This document shows, piece after piece, positions 34,387-43,422 of a stretch of 64,000 nucleotides of DNA (positions within the stretch are counted from its first letter, which is position 1; each line of letters starts with the position of its first letter). The stretch spans positions 1 to 64,000 of the forward strand of contig NC_018719.1 in assembly GCF_000303155.1 (NCBI RefSeq). The letters run 5' to 3'. This DNA comes from Candidatus Nitrososphaera gargensis Ga9.2. GTDB lineage: Archaea; Thermoproteota; Nitrososphaeria; Nitrososphaerales; Nitrososphaeraceae. The translations under genes and the position numbers were made by a program. The notes beneath the pieces are model-generated. The model was not told the DNA's origin and searched no databases. It saw only the letters and a program-made list of their open reading frames with translations.

Positions 34387-35499
34387 TTGGCAAAGCATGG
34401 CTGGCGCATTCTGGTCACAATGACCATTGCCCTTGGAGTCCTGCTTCCAGCGATGATGGCAAGTGGCACAAGTGTAAATGACACAGACGTAGAGGAGCCC
34501 ATCTGGAAAACATGGACCGTCGTAACCAGAGGTCAGTCATATCCAATACAATATTCGATTACCAGTGGCAGTAGCATAGTCAACATGGTGCCAGACGTAG
34601 AGACATTAACTCTTACTATAACTATCAGCTCAACTGCCGACGGAAAGCTTACCATAGAACTTCCAAGGGAGCTAATTGATTCTAGGGAGGGACCAAACCA
34701 GACTGGAGCAGATAACGAATTTGCAGTATTTGTGGATGATGAAAATGTGGCGCTCGATGAAATAGAAGCTACAAACACAACAAGAACCCTGGTAATTGAC
34801 TTTCGTCGCGGCACTGAAACTATAGAAATTGTTGCCACATGGTTGCCTATGTATCAGCCACCGCCTCTAAATGAGTGGCAAACAACGAATATTGTCGGCA
34901 GGTTCCTCTATTCAGACCCGCCAAAGCCAGACCAGATCTTTAAGGTTCAGTACAGGGTCGTCAATGGAACAATAGAAAAACTAAGCATCTGGCAGACCAA
35001 AGTCAGCAGCAATGGAAATGGAACACTGGAAATCAAATTTCCAAGGAACTATCCCTACACCAATCAAGACGGAATTAATGTGCCGATTACTGTGAATCCT
35101 ATCCTGATTGTTGACGGCCAATGGGGCGACGAAATAACATATAGCGACATAACTGACTGCTTCTTTGTATTTTCTATCCCTTTTACAGACAGCAAGAGTA
35201 TAGGGCTGGTATGGTCTTATCTTGCCACCAATTTGCCTTTCCATGGCGACGATGTTCCAGAGAGCTGCATATCTCAAACGCTGGTAGAAAATGTGCCTAC
35301 CAGAAGCGATGGCACAATTTCACCATTGAAACAGTTCAAAGCAGGAGTTGCCGCAGAAGACGTGGTATGCCGGCAATTGGAGGGAGTAGAAAGGAAGTTC
35401 ATGCTTTTGATAAGCCCATATGGCGAGCCATACTGCGTAAGCCTGTCCAATGAAGGGTTCATGAAAGCAAAGGGATGGACAGAGCCCTTAAGGCACTAG
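34387..35499 (+). CDS. Secreted protein with C-terminal SPLKQFKAG block
   Basis: 370 aa with an N-terminal hydrophobic signal (about 6-27) and beta-rich, Thr/Asn-rich extracellular domains with several N-glycosylation-type sequons (NGT, NTT, NQT). The C-terminal block, ISPLKQFKAGV...VVC and ISPYGEPYCVSL, looks like a recurring motif of surface proteins in this lineage (recalled, not checked). TTG start. No C-terminal anchor. Function unknown. Confidence 0.75.
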   Translation: MAKHGWRILVTMTIALGVLLPAMMASGTSVNDTDVEEPIWKTWTVVTRGQSYPIQYSITSGSSIVNMVPDVETLTLTITISSTADGKLTIELPRELIDSREGPNQTGADNEFAVFVDDENVALDEIEATNTTRTLVIDFRRGTETIEIVATWLPMYQPPPLNEWQTTNIVGRFLYSDPPKPDQIFKVQYRVVNGTIEKLSIWQTKVSSNGNGTLEIKFPRNYPYTNQDGINVPITVNPILIVDGQWGDEITYSDITDCFFVFSIPFTDSKSIGLVWSYLATNLPFHGDDVPESCISQTLVENVPTRSDGTISPLKQFKAGVAAEDVVCRQLEGVERKFMLLISPYGEPYCVSLSNEGFMKAKGWTEPLRH

Positions 35500-35519
35500 G
35501 AACTACTACAATATCAAGC

Positions 35520-35897
35520 ATGGCAGAAGAAACAATAACGGTCAGCTGCGCCGGCGACAGCCAGCTGGCTGCAGAAATCTACAATCATCTCTGCTCAAAA
35601 GTCGGAAAAGCCGACACTGGATACATTTCGCTTGTCGAAGATGAAATTGGAATTGATCGCAGGAGCACGCTCACAAAGGACGCAGTAAGACAAATCCTTG
35701 ATTCTTTTGTCAGGTCGAACCCTGAGCGGCTGAAAAACCATCAAGTCATCGAGTCCGGCGACATATTCGTTGTTGGAATCGTAGCCGAGCCTTCAAAGGT
35801 TGATGCATTGCTTACGTGCGAGTTCTGCGGCTATTTCACGCCCTACCAAGAAGATCTGTTTATCCACAAAAGGATGCACGCCGGCGGAGGAGGCTAG
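35520..35897 (+). CDS. Protein with C-terminal C2H2 finger
   Basis: 125 aa from ATG at 35520. An alpha/beta N-terminal part (about 1-100; AEIYNHLCSKVGKADTGYI and VRSNPERLKNHQVI) is followed by a finger CEFCGYFTPYQEDLFIHKRMH. The frame extends upstream into the previous gene, but 35520 follows that stop closely and is preferred. Likely nucleic-acid binding; family not recognised. Confidence 0.68.
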   Translation: MAEETITVSCAGDSQLAAEIYNHLCSKVGKADTGYISLVEDEIGIDRRSTLTKDAVRQILDSFVRSNPERLKNHQVIESGDIFVVGIVAEPSKVDALLTCEFCGYFTPYQEDLFIHKRMHAGGGG

Positions 35898-35956
35898 AAA
35901 GACTTTTTGAGGCAGCATGCCTAAATATGATGTAGAAGAGGAGGCAGGGATGCGAC

Positions 35957-36379
35957 TTGAGCGGCAGGTGGGATGACGAAGAGAAGCGGTATGACCAGTA
36001 CCGCGAGGGCGGTAGTGGTGGAGGCAAAAGGCGGATCGGCGCACGCGGCATCCGCCGGATAATACTCATCGGCTTCGCGGTCTTGGGCGTCATAATGATC
36101 TCCTTCTTTGCGTCAAGGGCGGGCCTTCACGTGGCTCTCCATGAGAGAGGAGAAGCGATAGGGACTGTGCAGGTGGTCACCGCCCAGATCAGCAACAACA
36201 GCTTTGACACCCTGCGCAACGTGACTGTGCAGTTTGGCGATAACAATCCTGTGCAGCGCATTGGAGACATGGGGCCGTTTTCCGGAGTGTTAGTGTCGCC
36301 GGAAGGCGACGACTATGAGTTTGACAGGGTGATCGTCACTGCAAATGACGGCGCGCTGACCGTAGTCAAGCAACGCTAG
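35957..36379 (+). CDS. Single-pass membrane protein with extracytoplasmic beta domain
   Basis: 140 aa: a charged cytoplasmic start (SGRWDDEEKRYDQYREGG), Arg-rich stop-transfer residues and one membrane helix (about 33-53). An outside domain of beta strands (VQVVTAQISNNSFDTLRNVTVQFGD) resembles a small Ig-like/CARDB-type fold. TTG start. Function unknown. Confidence 0.7.
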   Translation: MSGRWDDEEKRYDQYREGGSGGGKRRIGARGIRRIILIGFAVLGVIMISFFASRAGLHVALHERGEAIGTVQVVTAQISNNSFDTLRNVTVQFGDNNPVQRIGDMGPFSGVLVSPEGDDYEFDRVIVTANDGALTVVKQR

Positions 36380-36443
36380 CTAGCTGCTCTGCACAAAAGA
36401 TTTACCGTCCACTTTTTTGCGGCAATGAATGCCACTGCATTTC

Positions 36444-36599
36444 TTAGCGAAGGCCCCTTATTCTTGGATTATGCTTGCCATAGTTCCTTGGTCTTGCGAG
36501 CCAGACAGTTGCCCTGCATTGTGGACAATGAGTAAAGAATTTGGCATAACCTTCATACTGAAACACTCTTTTACAGTTGTTGCAGCGCAACTCTACCAT
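36444..36599 (-). CDS. Mini zinc-ribbon protein
   Basis: 51 aa from ATG at 36599: LRCNNCKRVF, CPQCRATV and a basic tail (ARPRNYGKHNPRIRG), a rubredoxin-like knuckle pair with RNA-binding-like charge. It fills an otherwise empty 350-base gap between plus-strand genes. Function unknown. Confidence 0.6.
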   Translation of the reverse strand: MVELRCNNCKRVFQYEGYAKFFTHCPQCRATVWLARPRNYGKHNPRIRGLR

Positions 36600-36732
36600 A
36601 CGATATTCAAAGGCATATGATTAAAGTGTTTAATCACGTCTCTGGCACCGAATACGCAAATGCGCGTTTTCACTTGTTGCCTTGCAGCCAGAATCAAGAG
36701 TTATAAAAGATGGTTGTGTGTTTGTCAACTTG

Positions 36733-37251
36733 ATGTCTGAAAAAGAAAAAGAAGATGATTTGGCCCAAGAACTGGACGCAATTTTAGATTCCTACGATAA
36801 AAATAATGAAGTTAAACAAGATAATGTCGATGAGGAACAAATTCAAGAATTCTTGGCAAGATTTGAACGAATAAAGGTTGAGACCATCAGGCCGACAATG
36901 GAGCAAGTTGGCAAATACTTGGAGAAGAGAGGACACCTCTATCAGATTAAAGACAAGGCAGACATACATGAAGATAATCCGAGTATTACGATGGAAATCT
37001 ATCCAAGAACCTCTAATGATGTCCCAATACAGGAACACGAGTTTCCTACAATAAGCTTCATAGCAGAGCCGGATGTTGGTGCGGTGGGAATAGAAGTGCG
37101 TGATGGGATGCCGGGGCGCCCAGGGCTAACGAGAGGCCACACAACCACGTTGGATGCTCTTACCGGCGAGTATGTGAAAAACCAGATTGTCGCCGTAATA
37201 AAAATAAATTTCTCAAGAAAGATTCAAAAAACACTCAATGACTTGTTATAG
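36733..37251 (+). CDS. Hypothetical acidic protein
   Basis: 172 aa from ATG at 36733 (17 codons of open frame lie upstream). An acidic helical N-terminus (KEKEDDLAQELDAIL) precedes a beta-rich half with FPTISFIAEPDVGAVGIEVRDGMPGRPG. No membrane segment and no Cys. The A/T-rich codon use differs from the GC-rich genes before 36 kb, consistent with the start of the accessory region. Not recognised. Confidence 0.62.
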   Translation: MSEKEKEDDLAQELDAILDSYDKNNEVKQDNVDEEQIQEFLARFERIKVETIRPTMEQVGKYLEKRGHLYQIKDKADIHEDNPSITMEIYPRTSNDVPIQEHEFPTISFIAEPDVGAVGIEVRDGMPGRPGLTRGHTTTLDALTGEYVKNQIVAVIKINFSRKIQKTLNDLL

Positions 37252-37422
37252 ATTATATTATTGATCAGGGTCTTATCAGCAAGCAAAAGCCCCAAAGATC
37301 CACCAGGAGACGATGAAGAGACGCGATTGACACGACGTACCAATATATATAATATAGCTCTGGTGCCAAAACTAGCTGATACACAAAACAAACTCTGGCG
37401 ATAAAATAATTATTTAGTTGAA

Positions 37423-38664
37423 TTACGGTTCTTGATGCTTTGTTTTTGGCGGTGAGGCATGCTCAACTGATTCATTTCTGTAGGCAAATTTTAGCCATAT
37501 GGGAGTGATTATCGTTGTGGCAGCAACCATGATTATCACTGTGGTGTATATGTCGTTGCTTAAAGCTCCTGACGAGACACCTACGCCTGCAACTATCAAG
37601 CCTACTTCGCCTCTAGAAATCATGCCTACGCCTACCCGCATCGCTCTTGCTTTATCTTTCAGGAAGATTATTGAAGGAAGTCCTGTTCCTACCAACTTTG
37701 TAACAATTGCTACTGCTATCATTATTCCTGCTAGATACAAAACATTAGGATTGACTCCTCTCAGGTCTACCTGCGCGCCAATAATTGCAAAGAACAATGG
37801 CGCAAAAATTATCTGCAGCTTGTCAACGTACTCATGAACCTGTTTGATTACCCTTGTGCTTGCAACTGCCATGCCTATCGCAAATGCTCCTACGATTGGT
37901 GACAGTCCTACAAACGCTGCTATGCCAGCTGCTGCAAAAAAAGCAGCTGTCACAATGCCCTCCATGCTGCCTCTGGATTTCCAGAGCCTTTCTGTATGGA
38001 GCATTCTTGGGATGACTAGTACAGAAACAATAAGTATAGCAGCAAATGTACCTAGTACTTGCATTATTAGTAGCGTGATGTCTAATATTGCAGGTTCGGT
38101 ATTTCCCGTTTGAACCATCGTTACTACCACTGAGAGAGCTGCAATAGCTAGAATATCGTCAACTATGGCAGCTCCTAGAATAAGGCGTGCTTCCTTTGAC
38201 TGCATCTTGCCTAGCTCTGTCAGCACCTGGATCGAAATTGCAATGCTTGTAGCAGTGAGCGCAGTGGCGATGAGAATCGATTGTAATGCTTCAACTCCAA
38301 ACGCAGAAAAGGCGTAATATCCTACAAAAAAAGGCACTATTACGCCAAGTGATCCAACTGTGAAAGCAGCAGCTCCGCCCCTTAGAAATTCCCTTGGAGT
38401 TATCTCCAAGCCTGCAATGAAAAGGATAACGATAGCAGCAATTTCCCCAATGTGTCTGACAGTCTCATCAAGAACTACCAGAGGTTCTCCATTTATCAGG
38501 GGGAGAGCACCTAGTGCAAAAGGACCAACAATTATTCCTGCAAGCAATTCTCCAAGGACTATGGGTAGCTTTACGCGATGAAATAGCTCCGCCATCATTT
38601 TAGCGGCAAAGAGTAGAATGCCAAGTGAAATCATTACATGCAGAAATGCTGCCTCTGCTGCCAT
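37423..38664 (-). CDS. CPA2-family cation/proton antiporter
   Basis: 413-aa membrane protein with about 12 helices and the CPA2 pattern: LPIVLGELLAGIIVGP in helix 2, the GLE..P segment, a helix with GAAIVDDILAI (the conserved ion-binding Asp-Asp) and ARVGVGMISRGEVGLI. It exchanges Na+ or K+ for H+. No C-terminal TrkA-N domain, so it is NapA/KefB-core-like. It borders the mobile-element region. Confidence 0.9.
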   Translation of the reverse strand: MAAEAAFLHVMISLGILLFAAKMMAELFHRVKLPIVLGELLAGIIVGPFALGALPLINGEPLVVLDETVRHIGEIAAIVILFIAGLEITPREFLRGGAAAFTVGSLGVIVPFFVGYYAFSAFGVEALQSILIATALTATSIAISIQVLTELGKMQSKEARLILGAAIVDDILAIAALSVVVTMVQTGNTEPAILDITLLIMQVLGTFAAILIVSVLVIPRMLHTERLWKSRGSMEGIVTAAFFAAAGIAAFVGLSPIVGAFAIGMAVASTRVIKQVHEYVDKLQIIFAPLFFAIIGAQVDLRGVNPNVLYLAGIMIAVAIVTKLVGTGLPSIIFLKDKARAMRVGVGMISRGEVGLIVAGVGVSSGALSNDIYTTVIIMVAATTIITPIWLKFAYRNESVEHASPPKTKHQEP

Positions 38665-38865
38665 GGATCAAGACGAGTGTCAGGACAATAGATAATAAAA
38701 ATCCTTCAAATGTGTAAGTCGTTCGATACAAATCAAAATAGGATTAGATATAGGCTAGTTCCAATTCTTAAAAATCGCTGCTGCTTGTATGACACCCGCG
38801 GGGAAGGAGCGTGAGGAAAATTTAAAGTTTTATATATATGCATATATATATCTAGTATAAGTAGA

Positions 38866-39099
38866 ATGGCAAAACCTGTAATGTTATCTGACGAGGCGTA
38901 TAAGGCACTCAAGGCCGAAAAGAGGGAAGGAGAATCGTTCTCTGACGTGATACTGCGCAAATTCCAAAAGGGAAACGCTGGTGCGATTCTTGCCTATTAC
39001 AAGAAAAGAGGCCCCAACTATGATCTGGCCAACGCAGTCGAAGAAGCAAGCAGAAAGCTACGTAAGAATTTCAAAACCAGAAAGGTTGTTGACCTCTAA
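38866..39099 (+). CDS. vapB: VapB-type antitoxin
   Basis: 77 aa: N-terminal DNA-binding strand/helix (KPVMLSDEAYKALKAEKREGESFSD) of the AbrB/RHH-like VapB group, then a helical toxin-wrapping tail. It ends 2 bases before vapC. Very similar in its first 33 residues to the antitoxin at 57563-57796. A run of TATA repeats (38830-38855) lies upstream and is probably the autoregulated promoter. Confidence 0.88.
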   Translation: MAKPVMLSDEAYKALKAEKREGESFSDVILRKFQKGNAGAILAYYKKRGPNYDLANAVEEASRKLRKNFKTRKVVDL

Positions 39100-39101
39100 A
39101 T

Positions 39102-39494
39102 ATGGTCTGTGTAGATACGGACTTTATCATTGATCTTGGCAGAGGCAGTCAGAAAGCGTTTGACAAACTGCAAGAACTGGAAGATAGGGGTGAAAACACA
39201 TTCTTCACTACTGCCATAACCGTGGCCGAGCTTTATTATGGAGCCTACAGGGCAAAAGATAGAGCAAGAGCGCTTGCTGATACCAAGAACGACCTGTCAA
39301 AATTTTCTATCCTAAATCTTGATTATGAATCTGCAAGGACATGGGCAGAGCTTGCTGAACAGACAAAGTCTAATTCAATTGGAGAGCTCGATCTCTTTAT
39401 CGCCAGCATCGCACTTGCCAATAAACAAATACTGCTGACAAGAAATGTCAAGCACTTTGAGAGGGTGCCGGGTTTGGTTGTAGAAAGTTGGTGA
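39102..39494 (+). CDS. vapC: VapC PIN-domain ribonuclease toxin
   Basis: 130-aa PIN domain with acidic Mg ligands: Asp in CVDTDFIID, Glu in VAELYYGAY and Asp in GELDLFIAS, plus the terminal TRNVKHFERVPGL block. Site-specific RNA cleavage is the usual role. Directly follows vapB. Confidence 0.92.
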   Translation: MVCVDTDFIIDLGRGSQKAFDKLQELEDRGENTFFTTAITVAELYYGAYRAKDRARALADTKNDLSKFSILNLDYESARTWAELAEQTKSNSIGELDLFIASIALANKQILLTRNVKHFERVPGLVVESW

Positions 39495-39651
39495 GTACTG
39501 ACGACGGCAGCCGCATATTGTGGCTTGAGCAAAAACATTACCTTAATTTAAAACAGTGTGAAGGAAAGATTCTTTTCTACATCAATAGTATGAATTCACT
39601 GCACTGCAAAGTACTCGTCGCCATTATTAGTTAATTTGGTGAACCAACTTT

Positions 39652-39867
39652 ATGGAACGAGTTGTGCAAAAGAGACTTGAAACACTGACATGGATACTCC
39701 GGGGGCTGCTTATAATCTTTGGTGTAATAGCCTTAATAACCGTGCTGAGTGTGCTTGGATTTCTGACCATCGGTGTGCTCCTTTTCAATCCGTTCATTTT
39801 GGTTGTACTAGGGATAGCAATCGTTGTAATAGCCGCCATGATGAAGAACAAGAAGGATGTTAGATGA
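39652..39867 (+). CDS. Small two-helix membrane protein
   Basis: 71 aa with two hydrophobic helices (about 14-35 and 38-62) and a charged C-terminus (KNKKDVR). The stop overlaps the start of the next gene (ATGA), so the two are coupled. The partner is a winged-helix protein, which suggests a membrane signalling pair. Unassigned family. Confidence 0.65.
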   Translation: MERVVQKRLETLTWILRGLLIIFGVIALITVLSVLGFLTIGVLLFNPFILVVLGIAIVVIAAMMKNKKDVR

Positions 39868-40157
39868 GCGCAAACATTGAGGATGTTAGAAAGCTGATAA
39901 CAATTGCTTCTATGTACTATTATTCCGACTTGCCCATAGAAGCAATAGCATGGCAACTTCACACGGATGAGAAAGAGGTCAGACGAGTTGTCGATGAATT
40001 GACCAAGGCAGGAGGGCAGGGTGGCGAGAGAGAAGGAGATTCATTGACGGGAACCAGATTCATCCCATCACACTTGAAAAGGTGTGGGTTTTCTTTGGTT
40101 CCCATACCCTCCGTTGTGATAAAAATATCGAATGGAACAATCTTCGATTACCTATAA
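39864..40157 (+). CDS. Winged-helix protein whose 3' end is replaced by a TnpB left-end repeat
   Basis: 97 aa. The first 50 residues form a helix-turn-helix (RKLITIASMYYYSDLPIEAIAWQL, EKEVRRVVDELTKAGG). From about 40040 the sequence is not host-like: it is the reverse complement of the TnpB-element left end found at 59398 and 43031. So residues from about 58 onward (LTGTRFIPS, SLVPIPSVV) are read from mobile DNA and the original C-terminus is probably lost. The domain itself may still work. Confidence 0.6.
   Translation: MSANIEDVRKLITIASMYYYSDLPIEAIAWQLHTDEKEVRRVVDELTKAGGQGGEREGDSLTGTRFIPSHLKRCGFSLVPIPSVVIKISNGTIFDYL
40040..40122 (-). repeat. Solo left end of TnpB element (copy 1)
   Basis: On the minus strand this copy starts TTATCACAACGGAGGGTA, continues through the GGGAACCAAAGAAAACCCAC block and a hairpin, and ends GGTTCCCGTCAATG. 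It matches the left end of the intact TnpB element at 59398. No tnpB follows. Insertion or recombination left it inside the 3' part of the winged-helix gene. Confidence 0.7.
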
Positions 40158-40178
40158 ACGGAAAATGAGTGCGCTTTT

Positions 40179-41138
40179 GTGGGTCAAAACGTGGTATCAA
40201 GAACATCCGTAGTGCTTTTGATATTGATAGTTCCGCTCTCTGCGCTTATGGTGGCCACGCTGTTCATGGAAGAAGGGCTCTTCTCTTCACCCGAAGAGGT
40301 TGATGAGGAGATAGCACATGGAGAGGAAATAGGCAGGCTAAATGCTACGATATTCAAGCTTGGCGATGTAACTGATAGCTCGCTTACCAATGTCAATCTA
40401 GCAATATTTGATTACTTTATGGCGGAAAAGAAGCCGCTTACTGTTGGGGTCATCGTAGAGGATTTCGGCAATGCCGCACCACATGGTATAATATACAAAA
40501 AGGTGAAACAGGGACATGACTCCGGACTCTTTGAGATGGCGATCCACGGGTTCAGCGGCGGCGGGACGACCTATGACCAACTAGACTATGAGACGCAGCT
40601 GAAGCACTTCAAGTTTGCAAATACAAAGCTGACAAAGTTATTAGGCTCTCCTTCAGAGATATTTGCACCGCCTCGGAACAAGTTCAGTGCTGATACGATT
40701 CGGGCAATGGCAAACTCGGATCCGCCAATAAGCATCATTTCCGTAGGAAACCAAAGTGATAACATAACGTTAAATCCATACAAGTTAAACTCCACATACG
40801 ACACGGGCAAGGGCATTGTCGGCGGCATTTCCGATGTGAATGGGACCAAGATATACCATGTTGTACATGACATTTCCTATCTAAAGTTCAGAACACAGAA
40901 CTACACTGGAGATTCTCTGCAGGATGTAGTTGTGCAGAGGGCACAGGCCAACATAGAGAAGTATGGCTTTGCGGTAGTTATCTTGCACCCAACAGACTTT
41001 TGCGTAATCGACGAGGCGACAGGCATGTGCACCAACCAAGTAGACCCGGAGCGGTTCAAGATCTTGACGGATACGGTAGACGAGCTTGAATCGCTAGGCT
41101 ATGGGTTTGCCAAGATGGGCGATGTTGTAGTGCGCTGA
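40179..41138 (+). CDS. Polysaccharide deacetylase-like (NodB-fold) secreted/membrane protein
   Basis: 319 aa with an N-terminal signal/anchor (about 8-30) and a deacetylase-like barrel. Visible motifs are VGVIVEDF, the His of MAIHGF, FAPPRNKFS (the arginine-bearing motif) and HPTDF with the C-terminal His. It may remove N-acetyl groups from surface glycans or act on a related amide. GTG start. A TnpB left-end relic precedes it, and IS debris follows. Confidence 0.78.
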   Translation: MGQNVVSRTSVVLLILIVPLSALMVATLFMEEGLFSSPEEVDEEIAHGEEIGRLNATIFKLGDVTDSSLTNVNLAIFDYFMAEKKPLTVGVIVEDFGNAAPHGIIYKKVKQGHDSGLFEMAIHGFSGGGTTYDQLDYETQLKHFKFANTKLTKLLGSPSEIFAPPRNKFSADTIRAMANSDPPISIISVGNQSDNITLNPYKLNSTYDTGKGIVGGISDVNGTKIYHVVHDISYLKFRTQNYTGDSLQDVVVQRAQANIEKYGFAVVILHPTDFCVIDEATGMCTNQVDPERFKILTDTVDELESLGYGFAKMGDVVVR

Positions 41139-41192
41139 CATACCCCAAACTTCCGGTGATTGCAGAAAGGAACAAAGTGATCACGGAGGAAC

Positions 41193-41213
41193 CTCGAACG
41201 CTTTAGCGTCGAG
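41193..41213 (+). repeat. Solo TnpB-type left-end hairpin
   Basis: CTCGAACG-CTTTA-GCGTCGAG folds into a hairpin with the same CTTTA loop as the left end before the intact tnpB at 49587, and is flanked by GGA...GAGG like that copy. No tnpB follows; an IS481-like relic begins at 41228. Probably a leftover end. Confidence 0.5.
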
Positions 41214-41227
41214 AGGATGATGTCAGT

Positions 41228-42308
41228 TGTTGTACTCACACAGATGGGTAACAATTTCAGTTACAGACATGAGTAACACTTTTCTTCAGCCGATTCCTGT
41301 TCCTTGTCGGTGTAGTATTTAACAATTGCAATTGCAGCCACCTCTCCTGTGGCGTCAGTCCTCCTATTATGCCGCCATGCTCCCTGTCCATGTTGTTGTA
41401 CGCATTGACAAACATGGCGTACCTTGCCTTTCCATCTTCCCTGTCAGGGATGTTTTCAACTGCCAAGAATTCATTTTTCACTATCTTGTTGTAGGCCTCC
41501 ACCTTGCCTTGAAGCTGAGGATGCGCAGCAGCAGCTGGTATGGGTTTGTCCTTGATGTCATTCTCTCTCTTTCAGGTACTTCCTGAACGATTTTGATACA
41601 AACTGCTTTCCGTTGTGTCATGCATCACTTTCTTTGGCTTCCCATTGGTACGTATATCCAGTCCTGCAGCAGCACGTCAAGGACATCTGTGCTCCTCTTC
41701 CTTTCAGTCCACCTGCTGACAACCTTTCTTGTACAGTCATCGATGCAGCTTACGATGATGTAGTTCTTTGTGCTTGAGTTACGAAGGTAGAACGGTCCCA
41801 AGATGTCCATCTGGACCACCATCTGGTTAGGTCGTCTCTTGCTAAAGCGCCTGTACCTTCTTATCTTCAGCTTGCAGCTCAGCCTGTTCAGGCCCCATGC
41901 CTTTTCAGTACCCTGTACACTGTCCTGCTACTGAGGGATGCCCCTAGCCTCTTTAGCCTGAATTTTATTCTGGCAGTACCAAACCTGCTGTCCAGGCGTA
42001 GTAGGCCGGGGATGATCTGTTCGAGCTCCGGGGTTATACTTTCCTGTGTCCTATGTTATGTGGCTTCCTGGAATTGTCCTTCAAGCCATCGATGCCGCGT
42101 GCAAGGTACCTGTTCTTCCACTTGTAGCATGTCTTCCTTGATACGCCGTACTTTCTTCTGCAGATGTTGTTGGTGACGCTCTCTCCAGTACGTTCGTGTT
42201 CATGAATAAGGTTGAATCTTGTCTCTTCTATCTCTGATGACACTTCCTAGCCGGAAGTGTTACCCATGTCAGTAATCGAATCTGTACCTATGTGTGTAAG
42301 TACAACAC
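41228..42308 (-). mobile_element. Decayed IS481-like element with long terminal inverted repeats
   Basis: On the minus strand, pieces of one integrase-type transposase lie in several frames. An HTH (NICRRKYGVSRKTCYKW) is at 42243-42034. A core with QMDILGPF and CIDDCTRKV lies near 41820-41700, then MHDNGKQF and KVEAYNKIVKNEFL near 41500, which supply the DDE residues. The outer ends are imperfect inverted repeats of about 50 bases (TGTTGTACT(C/T)ACACA outermost; 41228-41277 against 42258-42308). The many frame breaks make it inactive. Confidence 0.75.
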
Positions 42309-42350
42309 TTAGTTGTTGCAAAGTTTAAATGTATGTAAACTGATTTAGTA

Positions 42351-42590
42351 TTGTTGGCCACACATTCGATAACAATCACAGAAGAGGCATACAAGGCTCT
42401 GAAAAGAAAAAAGAAAGAGACCGAATCGTTCACCGATGTCATACTCCGGTTGACAGGAGAAGGGAACATACGGCAATTTAGAGAGCTCTTGGAAAGCAAA
42501 GACTTTCCCGATCGTGAATTGGCAGACAACATAGAAAAGGCCAGCAAGGAATTTGGGGAGAACTTTAAACTGCGAAACGTAGAGCTTTAA
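42351..42590 (+). CDS. vapB: VapB-type antitoxin
   Basis: 79 aa (TTG start; a TATA-like tract precedes) with the SITITEEAYKALKRKKKETESFTD DNA-binding block and an acidic helical tail (ELADNIEKASKEFGENF). It pairs with the PIN toxin 5 bases downstream and starts about 40 bases after the IS481-like end. Confidence 0.85.
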   Translation: MLATHSITITEEAYKALKRKKKETESFTDVILRLTGEGNIRQFRELLESKDFPDRELADNIEKASKEFGENFKLRNVEL

Positions 42591-42595
42591 TCGAT

Positions 42596-43006
42596 ATGGC
42601 ACTATCATCAACAACAATCTGCCTTGATACTGATTTTCTGATAAATTCGATCAAGAAAGACCCAAAGACACAGGCTAAACTCGATGAATTGGAAGAAAGA
42701 GGTTTTACATCACTATCTACCACCGTGATAAACGCAATCGAGCTTTACATTGGTGCCTATCGCTCAAAAAATAGAGAACAAAAAATAGCCAAGGTTGCCA
42801 GCATGATCGATAGGCTTCATTTGCTAACCTTAAACCACAAATCGTCGCAGCTAGTGGGCGAGATTACCTATGAACTAAGATCAAACCCAATTGGTGAGAA
42901 AGACCTGTTAATAGCAGCAATTGTTAAAGAAAATGGTCAAATCCTGATCACTCGGAACACCAAGCACTTTGAAAAGGTGCGAGATCTAAAAATAGAAAGC
43001 TGGTGA
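42596..43006 (+). CDS. vapC: VapC PIN-domain ribonuclease toxin
   Basis: 136-aa PIN protein: Asp in CLDTDFLIN, Glu in AIELYIGAY, Asp in GEKDLLIAA and the TRNTKHFEKV end. Complete. Pairs with the VapB just upstream. Followed at once by a solo TnpB left end. Confidence 0.9.
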   Translation: MALSSTTICLDTDFLINSIKKDPKTQAKLDELEERGFTSLSTTVINAIELYIGAYRSKNREQKIAKVASMIDRLHLLTLNHKSSQLVGEITYELRSNPIGEKDLLIAAIVKENGQILITRNTKHFEKVRDLKIESW

Positions 43007-43030
43007 GACCATATATCTATCTGCTATTAT

Positions 43031-43080
43031 TTATCACAACGGAGGGTACGGGAACCAAAGAAAACCCACACTCTTTACAG
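43031..43080 (+). repeat. Solo left end of TnpB element (copy 2), partial
   Basis: TTATCACAACGGAGGGTACG, then the GGAACCAAAGAAAACCCACAC block, matches the left ends at 59398 (+) and 40122 (-). Identity stops near 43075, inside the hairpin, so the rest was lost. No tnpB body follows. Confidence 0.7.
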
Positions 43081-43422
43081 TACCCATGTGAACTTCCTTA
43101 AATACTGCTATTTTCATCATTCATTCTTTCTTGTACGAAAAACATTCCGCGAATAACTTTTTTGTGGACGGATATTTACCCACCCGGGGCTTTCCTCCAC
43201 CCCCCCACACACTACCGTCTCTCCATCCATTTGTCAAGGCGACGCCACAGTTAGTTCAGTTCACCGAGGCTCTGTCCTCAACCCACGAGCCGTGGTAACA
43301 CCTTAACATTAATCATAATAGTACCGGTCGTAGATATTTCTTGTGCTTCATAATTGAAAATGTCATATACGTTACCGTCCGAGCCGGACCACAAAAATTG
43401 TTCACATACCGTTAGTTCACTA
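43081..43422. other. Noncoding scrap between two VapBC loci
   Basis: No supported gene. The stretch has a C-rich tract (43185-43207) and a CACGAGCCGTGG inverted repeat near 43285. A/T-rich sequence leads into the vapC 3' end. The composition changes abruptly several times, which fits remnants of more than one mobile element. Confidence 0.4.

Noticed and set aside
36429-36620. 63-codon plus-strand frame
   Set aside because: It overlaps a better-supported minus-strand zinc-ribbon gene (36444-36599) with clear CxxC pairs.
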